64,000 nt of DNA, taken from assembly GCA_019055375.1 (NCBI GenBank), contig JAHQIW010000280.1, positions 96,339 to 160,338 of the forward strand, in the 5' to 3' direction. The notes beneath the pieces are model-generated. The model did not search any database. It worked only from the letters and a program-made list of their open reading frames with translations, and was not told the DNA's origin. The DNA comes from Parelaphostrongylus tenuis (taxonomy: Eukaryota > Nematoda > Chromadorea > Rhabditida > Metastrongylidae). The position numbers and the translations under genes are program-made. Positions 1-11,215 of the stretch are shown here, piece after piece (position 1 is the first letter of the stretch; every line of letters begins with the position of its first letter).

Positions 1-164
1 TTCAAATATGAGCATTAATCCGTGAGCTCATTCACGGTGAATAATTATCGAACTCAAACTGCAATAGGAGTAAGAAATCTAAGAGATAACGGTAACATCA
101 CCAACGTTAATCAGCTCCAGAGAGAGCGGTCATACATTCGACCTCTTCAAGCATTGCTTGAGGG

Positions 165-365
165 GAATGAATGAATGATTATCTGGCTCATCCAATGACT
201 TATGACCTGTCCAGCGACGTACTGAGTCAGTTCTCCCCCTTCCAGTGAGTACCAATTTTCCGTTCCCGGGAGAGAGAAAAGGCTTGGTGGACATGGAGTT
301 CTGAATCGAGACAAACCACGTGTGCATTGTTGAGCACTTCCAAGCGCGGCGCTACACGTGCTATT
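165..365 (-). repeat. Degenerate tRNA-derived SINE (family A)
   Basis: On the minus strand this stretch follows the order seen in better copies at 18778 and 54026: tRNA-like head, a block ending near ACTGAGTCAG, then a body reaching the GGTCATAAG area. It is diverged and its head is damaged. The call rests on block order rather than continuous identity. Confidence 0.4.
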
Positions 366-692
366 ACTATCGCAATCAAAACAGTATATCAATCATGACA
401 TTATGACTTAATCAACATTTTTAGTTGCTGCAGGAAGTAAAATGCGTTTTCAGCCTTTTCTCTCATTAGATTGGCTAGCAGCGCATTCGGAAAGAAGAAA
501 AAACGTTTATGTACATGATAGATTCTTTTTTCACAAATTTTATATTAACATTTTACTTGCTGTCATGCAACTTTGTAGATAGTATGAGAGGTCGAAGTTC
601 CCTTTCCTTATGAATCTGGGTATTGTGAATACATGGTTCGGCGTTTCTTTCTAGTTACCACGACAACGAGCGGCATTTCATCAGTCATAATA

Positions 693-1265
693 GGTTGGGC
701 GAAAGTTCTGAGAAAATGCTTGAGACTTTTTGAGTGTCTACTATTTTTTTTTTGTGTTTTTGTGCTCATTAACCCGTCTTCTCCCGCGTTGATTGGCACA
801 TAATTTATCTATTCATTACAAGATGGAGTTGGCAAGAGAGAAAATTAGTTTGCTGATCATGCACAAATGGCTGTTGGGTTCAAATACAACGGTGGCAAGT
901 GAACGCATCAATCTGGCTTGAGGCGAAAACACAGCTGGCAGAAGTACGGTGTACAGGTGGTTTAAAAAGTTTGACAAAGATTAAGAAAGTTTAGAAGATC
1001 AGCAGCGTTCAATTCGTCCAAAAAAAGTATATCGTCAAACTGTGCTTGAAGCGATTGAAGAAAATCCCTCTTTGACAACTCAGTCGTTCATTTCTTCAAC
1101 AACAAGAAATCTTTATGGTCGGGTAATCGATCTTTTGCCGGATAAGTGGCAGGAAGTGCTTGAAGCTGAAAAGGAGTACTTTGACTATTAGTGTTGTTTT
1201 GTTCGGATGTAATACAAGCATAAACATATGTTTTATAAGCATTTTCTGAGAACTTTTCCCTAACC
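693..1265 (+). mobile_element. Internally deleted mariner element with intact TIRs
   Basis: Terminal inverted repeats of about 35 bp are visible. The left end begins GGTTGGGCGAAAGTTCTG and the reverse complement of the right end begins GGTTAGGGAAAAGTTCTC. TA dinucleotides flank both ends (691-692 and 1266-1267), the usual mariner target duplication. Inside, a reading from ATG 823 gives the N-terminal helix-turn-helix part of a mariner transposase (with RSTVYRWFKKFDKD and the linker ESLEDQQRSIRPKK), broken by two in-frame stops. It then jumps at about 1085-1118 to the extreme C terminus (LLPDKWQEVLEAEKEYFDY, stop at 1189-1191). The catalytic domain is missing, so the copy is non-autonomous and MITE-like. 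Confidence 0.85.
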
Positions 1266-3539
1266 TATCACCTCTTAGTGTGGTGCATTTCATCCATCTT
1301 CATGCCGCCACAGGCAAGCCAACGAGATGGTCCATAAATCTCGTGGAGTATTCACATATCAAAAATTCGCTAATTTTAATGAACTGAGAGCCTTCAGGCC
1401 GCTCTTCGTCAAGCATCCATCAAAAATCTTTTTTTGTTCTCACTGAACTTTTGAGCAATCGGCATAAGTGAGAGAGATGCGAAGTGATTAGCGGCGCAAA
1501 CCATTAGAAAACAAGGTGCTGGTTTAAGCCCCTCTATAGAGCTCATTTACAACCCATGTGAGAACGCCCTGGCTCGGTTATTTCTAGGATAGCCAGGACG
1601 ATTGACTTACTTAGCATCCCATGACAATCATAAATAGGCAGAATCCCAAGCAACAGTCGAAACATTGCGCAAAATGTAGGAAGATCTTTAAGACGGTGAA
1701 TGCAAGGAAACGATCCGGATCCAAGCCGGGAATTCGCACAATAAAGTTTGATGAGAGGTCATATATAGGAAAAAATAAAGCTTGCGGAATCACTTAGACG
1801 CCGCCTCCACTATGTTGGTCTTCGGCGCTATCATTTGTGCTGAAGTGCAGCTGAACCCGGCACACTTTCAAAATTCTTGTGCAGGTTTCCTGAGAAAAGT
1901 TGCTCACAACTGTTAGACCTTTTCCTCAACCTTTTCCTCATTCTCATTTGTTCTGGCTAAAGGCGTGGTTGGACATGCCTCCATTTTCATTGGCGTTCAA
2001 CATTTCTGCATCGATTGTCCGCAGCACCAAACACTCGTCCAACGCTCTCAAACTGCTAGTCCGTTTCTTTTATTTCTCCTCATCAACCTTTTTAAGCGAA
2101 TAATCAATCTTTCAGAAGTTAAGAGCCAGTGTCTAACTATTCTCGAACACATTCATCTTCTTCAATACGTTCAGTAACTTATAATATCCTTCTAATAAAT
2201 TTTTTGTGATTTCATGCCTATCGTCATCATGTAACTTATTCGTCTTATTATATTATGATACTTTGCTGAGTTAATGAACATAGTAAGGAGCATCTTGCAC
2301 ACCCTACAAAATATTTCTTCACTAGAGTCTTTTTTAGTTGACTGATTAAAGACTTTTGTGTAAAAATCCTGCGAAAATGCAACGAAAAACTACGATCGTC
2401 TGCTAAAACAATCTCAGAGTGACGTTGAGCACCACATTTCGTCCAAATTTGCACATTGAAAATAAAAGTAGAGCTTCCTATGGTCACGAGAAGTTCAACG
2501 ATACTACCGATACAATATGGAGTAAGCGAATATAGTACATAATGAAGTAAAAGAGAGAACATTCGATAAGTGTGACTAAAATTTGATGGACGATGGTAAG
2601 GACGCTAGATCCAAGAACACGAGTAAAGTGAAATTTTAACACTAGATGAAACTGATAATTAAATTATTTCATGAGTTCCAAAATATGTGGAAAATCATTA
2701 TTTTAGCGGTGAGAACCATTGTAGAAACATGTTCCGCAAAGCTTCGAGATCTAATCGGTTAGAGAGCCTGCACAGCTTCAGAACCCCGCCGAGACCTATT
2801 AACTAATGAATGACAGTTGAAATGGCACTCGTCACTTAACATTGTATTAGCGATGCCGATGACTAAATGTGAGTGCACCGGAGGCTAAGCGGTGTGCTGC
2901 AGTGCACATTCGATTGCTAGTTTTCTCTAACGCCCTGGACAAACAAAACCCTTCATTCCTCCATGACCGTTGGCATTATTAGTACTAGACTTGTTTGAGG
3001 GGATAAACACATCAACTTCACCCATTAGCATCGTCAAGTCGTCTGAGTGGTGCAACTCCCTGTAATGACAAATGCCTCATCTTTGGTTATTCAGCTGCAG
3101 AAACATCTCGGCCTACTTGTTTGAAAAAAAGGCAGAATTCGTCTTCCACAGGAAATCTGCAAGATATAGCGTCGCTAGGTTATTGTTCTAAAATTTCGCA
3201 AGATCTAAGAAGTTCATCGCGTAATTCAAATCGTTTAAAGTGATGTTGAATGTTGAACAAGTTAACAAACTCGGAATCAATACGGCCATCAAGACTGCTT
3301 TTCTGGAAGTTTGACGTTTTCGTGACAAAATGAAGAGACAACTCTAGACAAATGGACGAGAAAGACAGCGAAATGAACCGTTGAGCATCGTCGTGAGTCG
3401 TCAGACGAAGGTGCCAGAGCAAGCGATCATGTCATTTGCATATAACACGATAATCAATCTCTAGGGTGTTCTGGAAACAGTATGGTCACAGTGAAAATAA
3501 CAGTGATAGATATATATGTGATATATCATATCTTTCATT
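1266..3539. other. Gene-poor stretch
   Basis: No coding exon with supporting splice signals or codon pattern was recognised. A tRNA-like B-box fragment (GGTTTAAGCCCC, about 1520) suggests a broken SINE. The reading frames present are short and AT-driven. Confidence 0.4.
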
Positions 3540-3665
3540 TCGAGCGTTTTCTAAAGACCGCAGCTCAAATTTCAATAAGCCTGATAATCATTTTTTGAGC
3601 CACGCATGTCAGTGGTCTATCAAAGAGGGCTGACTTTCAGAGCCCGATACACGTGTTTCGTTCTT
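3540..3665 (+). repeat. Dispersed repeat, inverted partner at 33290-33412
   Basis: The block containing AGAGCCCGATACACGTGTTT, TTTTTTGAGCC and GACCGCAGCTCAAAT reappears as its reverse complement near 33.3 kb with scattered differences. The shared length is about 120 bp. No coding potential was seen; it is probably part of an unclassified DNA transposon. Confidence 0.7.
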
Positions 3666-3835
3666 GGGATCTCGATTTATGTGGTGCATTTGCAGGATCT
3701 CCCGGATCACGCAAATGTCTCTTCATCTCAGAATTCAATAGGTGCTTTTCCTTCAGAAATTGCTTTCTGCGGTTGAAAATCGATGTCCCTTTGGCGTAGC
3801 GTTTGATAAATGTTGGCGTGTTTAGTGAATTAGTT

Positions 3836-4055
3836 TGCGGTGCCCTGCAAAACAGTCACTGGTTCAATCACCCCGCTTGTCGGCTTATCTAAGCCTCCTA
3901 TCTCACTGGAGTCAGCAAATTAATATCAGACTTTTTGCCGTAAATGTATAGCTCAAATCTACATTCAGTTACCTCTATAGATGCCCAATGGAGTCGAATG
4001 CACGGCGCATCCTTCATGAATTGGCCATAGTCGAAAACTTTTTCGTTCATCCTTT
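3836..4055 (+). repeat. tRNA-derived SINE (family A), truncated head
   Basis: From GGTGCCCTGC through the B-box-like CACTGGTTCAATCAC to GAGTCGAATGCACGGCGCATCC it matches, in the same order, the fuller copy at 54026-54330. The middle is diverged and the A-box region is poor. Confidence 0.65.
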
Positions 4056-4216
4056 TACCGATGAGTTTTTTGATTGAAGTTTTTTTTTTACATTAAACGT
4101 GTATCACTTCTAGGATTTGCAACTTCCTGATAATAAAACATAATGCCTTAGCTGTTGAACATTTCCATTTAAATTTACTTCAGTTTTACATATTTTCTTA
4201 ATTCCTTTACAACATA

Positions 4217-4781
4217 TTCCAACTAAGTTTGCGAACTTGATCCAGGGAATAGAAATTTTCCGCGAAAAAATTTTTCTTCTAACCATCTTGTGCAGAATTT
4301 TCTTGCACATCGTTTGATATATTTTTGCACATGTTTCTCCAATAGTGGAGCCGTCACGGGAAGTCAGTCGCAACTTACTGCTTTACGAGTTTCAATTGGG
4401 GCACAATTTCTAAATTGCATTTGACAACATCAATCGTGCAAAAGGCCGCAGTTGTGTGTAGAACTACGACGTATGAATGGTGTACAATGCAATGGAGATA
4501 CTGATTTGGCCAATCAACCAAGATCTGAAAGACCGAGTGAAATTGATCGAGAAACAATCATTGAAGCGACTGGAGAAGATCCGACTTTTCAACCGCTGAT
4601 TTGGCCGATGATTTCCAAGGTTTAGACGAGGAAATCCGGAAGAGCATTGCCAGAGCGATGGCAAAATTACATCCAGGCAGATGGAGAGTACTTCAGTTAA
4701 TGTTATTTGAAACTTTCGGTCACTTGTTTAAAATTAAAATTTTTGAATTTTGGTTCAAGTTCCGAAACTTAGTTGGAGACC
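4217..4781 (+). mobile_element. Second internally deleted mariner element
   Basis: Inverted ends are visible. The left end has CCAACTAAGTTTGCGAACTT (from 4219), and the reverse complement of the right end has CCAACTAAGTTTCGGAACTT. TA lies just outside each end. Interior translations in shifting frames give a mariner N terminus (LLYEFQLGH near 4378, then NQPRSERPSEIDRETIIEAT near 4520), joined directly to a mariner C terminus (ALPERWQNYIQADGEYF near 4650). Frameshifts and stops are present and the catalytic core is deleted. TIRs and protein differ from the element at 693-1265, so this is a separate mariner lineage that decayed the same way. Confidence 0.8.
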
Positions 4782-5979
4782 TAATATAAAAAAGTAGATT
4801 GCTCATTCTGTCGAACAACCACACTGACTATTGTCATGTAACATACATATTCTGCGCGTATTTAAAATGTCGCCGATACATTCCAGAGCTTCAAACACCT
4901 GGCTAAATCAATGGCTTGTCTTCATAAATCTCAAAAAAAGTGTGCATACACCAGAATTTTTCACTTAACTGACAATTTGCTAAATGAGCAGGAATATCAT
5001 CCTACGAAGTTCGGAATGATGACTGTGGCAACGTTTTTCAAGGTCGGCGCCTTCACCAGTGTGACTATGTTTTTGTCAAGATGGAAATGATTTATGGCAC
5101 TAGTTTATTTTAAGCTGGCCCAGCCATGAGGATGCAGTAAACAAATGGGGTGACTGGCTGAGTCTAGTCATCTCACGATATTCTAATTGATCTTCTATGT
5201 AATGCAGCAACAGTATTTAATGGCAAAAACTCGGCTATCTCAAAGCAACTTTTTGGATCCGCAAAGTTGACATTCACAAAGCGTCTTCATTTTTGATGGA
5301 AAATTACGATATCAAATATTACCATAAGAGTGCAGAAATACGAAGAAAACTTGGGACTTGAAGTGGTTTTGAATCAACAATCACCCTTTCCAGGCTCTCA
5401 TTAAATTCTCTACCTCACTATCGAAACGCTCGCTTCTCCTTTCATTTGTGTTTTTGTTTATCCTCTGATCCTTTCTGAAAACACTACTGAAAGATTATTT
5501 TCGGTGACCTCATAAAGTTTCAAGGGTGAACGCTATTCAACTGATTATCTTAGAATGATTTGTCTTCCTTCCTATTTTGCTACAACTACTTTGTAAAAGC
5601 CAAATTCTGCGGGAAATACCTAGTTTCTTCATTGATAAGCTTACACGATGTTGGTACAGAACTCTTCATTGGGCTAACGTTCCGACGACCTCGCTTCCCT
5701 CAGTACCGTTGGTCGCGACCGATGTTTCATAAACGTTCGCCCTTGCGAAGGTCGTATGGACTTGAACGTCTTGGTAACAACACCGTTCGATAAACATAAC
5801 CTTACTAAGCGATGTCTTATTATAGAAGACAGTTGGTGATTATTGTCCGCTAAAACTATCTTGTTTTCCATTAGGCAATCTATCCTGTAGCAGTCGGTAT
5901 TAGGTTAGCACGTATACAGCATCATGATAACGGTAAATTATGAAAGGATAAAAATAAAGCTTTTTTCATTGAACGACCT
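4782..5979. other. Stretch without recognised gene
   Basis: No supported exon. The 5670-5800 part is GC-richer and open on both strands for about 60 codons, but has no splice signals or recognisable motif. Confidence 0.35.
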
Positions 5980-6230
5980 CTGAGGAATGCCCACGCATTC
6001 CATTTCATCAAGAACTTCAAAATGATTTAATGCCTATTTGGCCTTTAAAATGACTTATGATGCCCTGCTGGTGCATCAAGTCAGTGCTGTTGTACTCCCA
6101 GACAATTCTGATTCCATACTGCCACTTCCAAAGAAAGAGATAGCTTGATCAGCTTGGGTGAGAGATGACACCATCGACCATGTGTGTTTCGCAGTGCACC
6201 TTTAGTCAGCGCACCGTACGCGCCTAGAAT
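5980..6230 (-). repeat. tRNA-derived SINE (family A)
   Basis: On the minus strand an A-box-like segment in the TGCGCTGACTAAAGGTGCAC area is followed by a body containing TCTGGGAGTACAACAGCACT and a distal GGAATGCGTGGGCATTCC. Order and spacing agree with the copies at 18778, 25025 and 54026. An adjacent GGATAAAAATAAAG matches the tail of other copies. Confidence 0.65.
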
Positions 6231-7969
6231 AAAAAATCATATTTTTATAAAGCAGTAGGTCATATTAATAGAGGTGAGAACAAGAAAGATTAGTACAGTC
6301 GTTTTATGGCATAATAATTAAATGCAGCTTAAGATGAATCAAAATGATATAGCAATAATATTATGAGGACTCTTTAATTCAACTTCGGCATAAATAGACA
6401 ATATCTTGATGTTTCAAGTTTACTATTAAAAAAAGCTGTTTTTCCGTGGAACTGTTTGCTCGTCATTGTATCAACATTTCATGGATCTTTCTTGACTTTC
6501 AAGCATAGTGGCTTCTGCGAACCTATTCCGTAATGTTCCACTCGCTACCATCTGCAAATACAGATGGCTGAGATTAGCCATGAACAAATCCGTCCATCGT
6601 TTGGTTGATCGCCAAGAGAACGCCTGCACTCTGTTGAAGTCCACTCCACTACTTTTCGTTCATCCGTCATGTTTTTCTTATCAAATGGCTGGTCTGAGTG
6701 ATTAGCTATCGAAATTCGGCAAATTAACCTACACTTTTCGGTTAGACCCTGTGAGCTCTGATTGAAGTTAAGAGTACATCGTTGAAACGCTGCGAGGGTG
6801 ATGCACAGATTTCTTGACGTAGCTGAAGTGGCCCATGTTTTTGTTGCATAACACAGTGAAGAACTGTGAAAACGACAAGATAGACGTGGAATTTTGAATT
6901 CGTTAGCTAGCCGATAGCTTTTTTGAGAAACTAAAATGCGGCCAGTGATACTCTTTTCTTCTGTCTAAGCCTAACTTTATGCAGTTCTCTATGCTCATCA
7001 AACGATAAAGATGGTTTGTGCAACCAGAGCATTCACTTCGATTTGTTTACTATTGCATAACTGGTTTTCCATGGACTGGGTCTTCTTCCAATTTGGATAT
7101 AGTCACCCTTTCTTCTGTTGAACTCATTTATCATCGTCTCTGCTTCGTTAGTACTTCTTGAAAAAATGATGTTGTCTTCCAAATAAATAACTATGAAACT
7201 TTATTCGAATGATTTCGACTAAGAGTCAACGGAGATTATCAGCTCAAAATTGCATAACACTCCTACGATGATCTATTGCAATGCGTAATCCAAAAATTCA
7301 ATCCGAAGACTCAATAATAAGTAGAGTTATTGCACTATTGTCATGAATCTAACTATTGTTAACTTAGCGATCAGTTGCAGAAAATCGTAAGAAAACTCGT
7401 TCCAAGAATTGAATCTCTATTGTATGCACTTGCAGGAAATCGACTGTATGACTGTACCTGTCAAAAAGTCGTTCATAACCACAAAAGCGCTGATAGACGT
7501 GCAAAACTTGATACATGAAACGGCTTAGAACTCGTGATTACTTTCTCCAGAGGCTCACTAAGTTCTTCCCTGCGCTATTGACTCCTGACTTAATCTCAGC
7601 CGTATTTTTAACCTAGTTATTAGCTCTCGGTGATCGCTTGTCAACGTAAATGATCGAGGAAGCATGGATCGGCATAAAGCTTAGTTATGTTAAAACCTTG
7701 GGCGGGATCACACTTTTTATTTTATTTTCTGCACTTTCCTCATACCGTAATTAGTCGTTAAAATGAAAATTAGGTAGAAAATAGAGTTCAGAACTAAGAT
7801 ATTGAGTGCGGCATTGGCTCAACTGTGGTTTATTCCGATTTGTACTCTCAAGATCAATCTCGCTGACAAATAATTGCTGAAAGCTACAGAACAGGTCAGA
7901 ATCACTGTTGAGAGAAAGGAGGCAGAACGAGGGCATCGACTGTGCAGCGCAAAAAAAGTGTCCTCGGAA
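6231..7969. other. Stretch without recognised gene
   Basis: AT-rich, with no exon that combines an acceptor, coding-like frame and donor. No repeats beyond simple T-runs were noted. Confidence 0.35.
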
Positions 7970-8065
7970 AAGATAATCGCGGGTTCGAAGCCGCGTTAAG
8001 TTTCGAATTTCGTTAAAGTCTTAGCACTCTTGTCGTTCCATTTCGCACTGTACCGTACTGCATAA
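7970..8065 (+). repeat. tRNA-like SINE fragment (family C)
   Basis: A good pol III B-box (GCGGGTTCGAAGCCGCG) is followed by a tail resembling those at 28310 and 37612 (AAGTTTCGAATTTCG; TTCAAAGTTCTGCT). The A-box half is poor. Confidence 0.45.
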
Positions 8066-8415
8066 ATAAAAAACTGTCAGATCATGAAGCTAAAGTTTAC
8101 TGATAAATTGTTTCATATTGAGGAGTTTTTGTTCATAGATGAGTTGTCTATTATTTTTACTTCATTCTGTCCGTCTTTCTGGTCGTGGGATAACAGTAAT
8201 GATTATTCAAGGATATTCTTGCCTATATGATGGCAATTATTTTCTCATCGCTCTTCCCGGAATATATTGTCATATGCTCTAAGCAAATGAAGTAGATGAA
8301 CACCTTCTCGTGTACAACACCATTAAGCTGTTGAACACGTGCTAACAACAATTACATGTACTGCACTGCTGCTGCCAGATGGATTTCATTTAGAAAACTG
8401 ACTTTCCACATAATA

Positions 8416-9303
8416 CTGGGCTGACAAAAGTTTTTGCGGACTTTTTCGTTTTTGTACGTATTTATCCCATTTGTTGAAACACATAAAAGCAATAATCGAT
8501 CAATCAAAGTTTTTTTTTTTCAAATTCATTCGCTTCTTCCCCCTTTCCAGCAACTCCATGATTTCGCGGCGGTAAAACTTGGTGTCTTTCAAATCAACGG
8601 ATTACTCAAGTACTTCACTCACCTCATCAATGTTGTAAAAGCGCTGTTCTCTCAAAAAGTGTTGTGACGATTAGAAGAGATGAAAATCAGTGGGAGCGAA
8701 ATCCGGAGAGTAGGACGGATGGTCTACACGACATTACTCAGGTACTTCACTCACCTCATCAATGGTTTCAAAGGGCTGTCCTCTCAAAAAGTGTTGTGAC
8801 GATTACAAGAGATGAAAATCAGTGGGGACGAAATCCGGAGAGTAGGACGGATGGTCTATACGACCCAGTCAAGTTCTTCAATCTTTGCATTTTCATTCTT
8901 GAGCGATGAGGCTTTGCATTGTCGTTCAAAAACAGCTTGAGCTCGGCGTTGGCGGACCAAACGTCCATTTAACACATTCAACTGACGACAACAAATCTCG
9001 GAAAGTCTCCATTTCATCCATGAATTCACTGAAACGTCAAAAACTGCAGTTCTCCCGACTGTTCCACCATCTCAGGCCTCATTCATCCGCGGGAAAGTCT
9101 CAGCAGCACTTGAACTCAAACAATACTTATGTAACATCAACAATCAATTTTAGTCTTGGGACAATTCAATCTCAAAACAAATGTATAAGTGTTATTTATC
9201 AAAACAACCGCAAATATGCTCTAGACAATAGTAAAAACAAAAACTGAAGTAAATAAAAATAAAGAAAAAACGAAAAAGTCCGGAAATTTTCTTGCCAACC
9301 CTA
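8416..9303 (-). mobile_element. Decayed mariner element with internal tandem duplication
   Basis: Ends form a TIR pair. The left end reads CTGGGCTGAC with GCGGACTTTTTCGTTTT further in, and the reverse complement of the right end reads TAGGGTTGGC with CCGGACTTTTTCGTTTT. TA is present at 8414-8415 and 9304-9305. Minus-strand frames give degenerate transposase pieces: CRQLNVLNGRLVRQRRAQAV, then HPSYSPDFAPTDFHLF (catalytic third-aspartate region) and KFYRREIMELLERGKKRMN (C terminus), with stops and frameshifts. About 129 bp including the HPSYSPDF region occurs twice (starting near 8605 and 8734). The element is non-functional. Confidence 0.85.
8605..8862 (-). repeat. 129-bp tandem duplication inside the mariner
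   Basis: The segment from ACTCAAGTACTTCACTCACC through GGACGGATGGTCTACACGAC is repeated immediately downstream with about a dozen substitutions. The level of divergence suggests the duplication is old. Confidence 0.85.
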
Positions 9304-9950
9304 TAATTAGACGTTGGTCTTCTACAACATATTACCACTTCCATTGGTCGACGACCACCAGAGAGTCGATTTTTCCCTTTTTTTCTCTCCAAATGATTTA
9401 TCATAGCTTTTTATAACACGATAGATTAACCACGCATTACTTTGTACTAATTGTTGATACCGTTGCACTCACTATTCCGTTAGTTTATCGCAGTTGTTGT
9501 TTTCAAGGTCATTTTGAGGCAATTTAGAAGAAAAAAACCTTATCAGATGCGGAACTGACCGTCCTGAACACTGACTGCAGACGTAGTTGGATGTAAGATA
9601 CATAAGGACTGTTTCAGTTTGCTTAGATGTATAGGCAAGTTCGAATAGGTTCTTCACGGAGAGGCAGACGAACACATTGAAATGACGATGGTATTTTACG
9701 GTCATGGCTCCTGCTTGGTGCATTTTCTCTCCGAATCGAGTATTCGGAATAGAAAAAAGTAACTGCGATAATGAAGGAGTCTGAGGCTTGGACTTAATCG
9801 ATTTCTCACATTTGGAATTGAATGTGGCGATTATGAGGAACGCCAGTCGAGCGAGCCACACGCCTTTTCATATTTACTGACAATGGATTATTTTATTACA
9901 TCAAACATCTTCACATCGATTACACGTAGCCTTTCTGACATTTGCCCGTC
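9304..9950. other. Stretch without recognised gene
   Basis: A 129-codon open frame lies on the minus strand at 9472-9861. Its product is not recognised, it has no convincing start context or splice sites, and it is treated as chance. Confidence 0.35.
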
Positions 9951-10360
9951 ATGAGCAGCGAAGGAAGCAGAAAAAACGCCTTCAACAACGAAACGCCTGT
10001 CGAAAAGACGAAAAACCTTTGCGACTATGAGCGCAGCTGGACATCACGTGCTGTTTGTGACGGCGATGATATTCACGAGGATGGTGTTGTTTAATGTTTG
10101 TGCATGAGAAAACAATGCTGATGATCGCCTTGGTGCATCAGACTATCGGGTTTCGCGGAATGTTCCCGCCTGTCATCGATATTGAACTCTCCTCCTCCCT
10201 GAGTTATGGCGGTGGATGTCTTTCGCCTGGATCTCATTCCCTCATTGACTAGTTCAGGGTCGTCGTCAACGATTCTCTCTCTCCGTCCGTCATCATTATT
10301 TGTTCAGTGCCACACGTGAGTGTAACGCATTGATCGGCCACGTGCACATTCTATGCTAGA
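9900..10360 (+). promoter_or_regulatory. GC-richer block, possible promoter/5' leader region
   Basis: Base composition is clearly less AT-rich than its surroundings. A pyrimidine-rich CTCTCTCTCCGTCCGTC segment is followed by CCACAC|GTGAGTG, a good 5' splice-site match at about 10315. This would suit a non-coding first exon. No TATA box or initiator can be singled out, so the role is inferred from composition and position upstream of the first coding exon candidate. Confidence 0.3.
9951..10094 (+). CDS. Possible short ORF or 5' exon, unknown product
   Basis: An ATG at 9951 opens a 47-codon frame ending in TAA at 10092. Its codon use is balanced and protein-like (begins MSSEGSRKNAFNNETPVEK, ends DDIHEDGVV), unlike the AT-driven frames around it. 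It lies in a GC-richer block and upstream of another plausible coding exon (11066). It may be a real small ORF, a uORF in a leader, or the start of an exon that splices before its stop (a GT follows GAGGAT near 10082). No family is recognised. Confidence 0.3.
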   Translation: MSSEGSRKNAFNNETPVEKTKNLCDYERSWTSRAVCDGDDIHEDGVV

Positions 10361-11065
10361 ATGTTGCCCACAATTACCAGTTATCGGCCCGTCGTTGTTT
10401 CTATTGTTTTTGTTTCTTCTTCGAAGTTATCTCGGGTAATGCTTGCTTTATGGCGTCGTAAACAATATCTGCCTTCGCAATGTCACGTCACTTCCTACGG
10501 GTGTAGGTGGTGTTTGAGAGAAAGAGCTATAGTTTTGTTTCTGTTATCCGCAATTCTCAGGAATCAGTCATCTGAATCCCTTTGCAATCTCTCCAACTGT
10601 GATATAGGAAATGGTGAAGATTACCACCTTCTCCGATTGCTTAACTCAAAGTGTTTTGATATTTCTATCGTCTTTTCTTCCACAAAACTGTTATCACTTC
10701 GTTTTTCTAGAAAAATGAGAATGAAACTTATTATAGAATTTGTTTTTTATTGTTCGTTTCGTTTCCTCTAGTAGTAATAATCCTGTTTCCTCTACAGATA
10801 CTTGACAAGCCTTCACAAATTAGTTAATCTGACCTGGGGGGAATATTCTTCTTCATGTATATTTTCTCTTTTCAAGATGACTTTAAGTTTTGTTATCTAA
10901 GCCTTGAATTAACTTGCAAAAGTGTTCTAGGGAAAGCCTGCCTAAGAAAAGGTATTTTTTTTCTAATTGAGATCCGTTCAACGTTCCAAGTGAAAACTTA
11001 TGCTATGCTTTATGCAGCATTAGGATTTTTTGGCGTTAAAACACAGTTGAAAGAAAGGGAGAGAG

Positions 11066-11215
11066 ATGGCATCGAGCTATAGCGGAAAATTCAGCAAGGA
11101 GAGACAGGTGTTCGTAAATCTTTTGCAAATTTTAGAGTTCCATGGAAAAGATGAGAAAAATTGCTGTGATTGGGACTATATATCTTTGGGATTCAAACTC
11201 ATGAGCAATGCGAAA
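11066..11215 (+). CDS. Candidate first coding exon, unknown protein
   Basis: ATG at 11066 opens 50 codons with protein-like usage (MASSYSGKFSKERQVFVNLL at the start, SLGFKLMSNAK at the end) and stops exactly at a GTAAGT donor (11216), leaving phase 0. An in-frame TGA lies six codons upstream, which fixes the start. The sequence is charged and mildly hydrophobic with no signal peptide or recognised domain. Phase 0 is compatible with the exon at 22558-22671, so it may be the 5' coding exon of the long plus-strand gene. That join spans an 11-kb intron and is inference. Confidence 0.4.

Noticed and set aside
9610..9617. CTGTTTCA, the upstream motif of C. elegans type I piRNAs
   Set aside because: An 8-mer is expected about twice in 64 kb on two strands, and no cluster of motifs was seen.
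10361..10771. 136-codon plus frame
   Set aside because: Composition (Leu, Ser, Phe, Cys, Arg) is typical of translated AT-rich intron; no splice sites or motifs.
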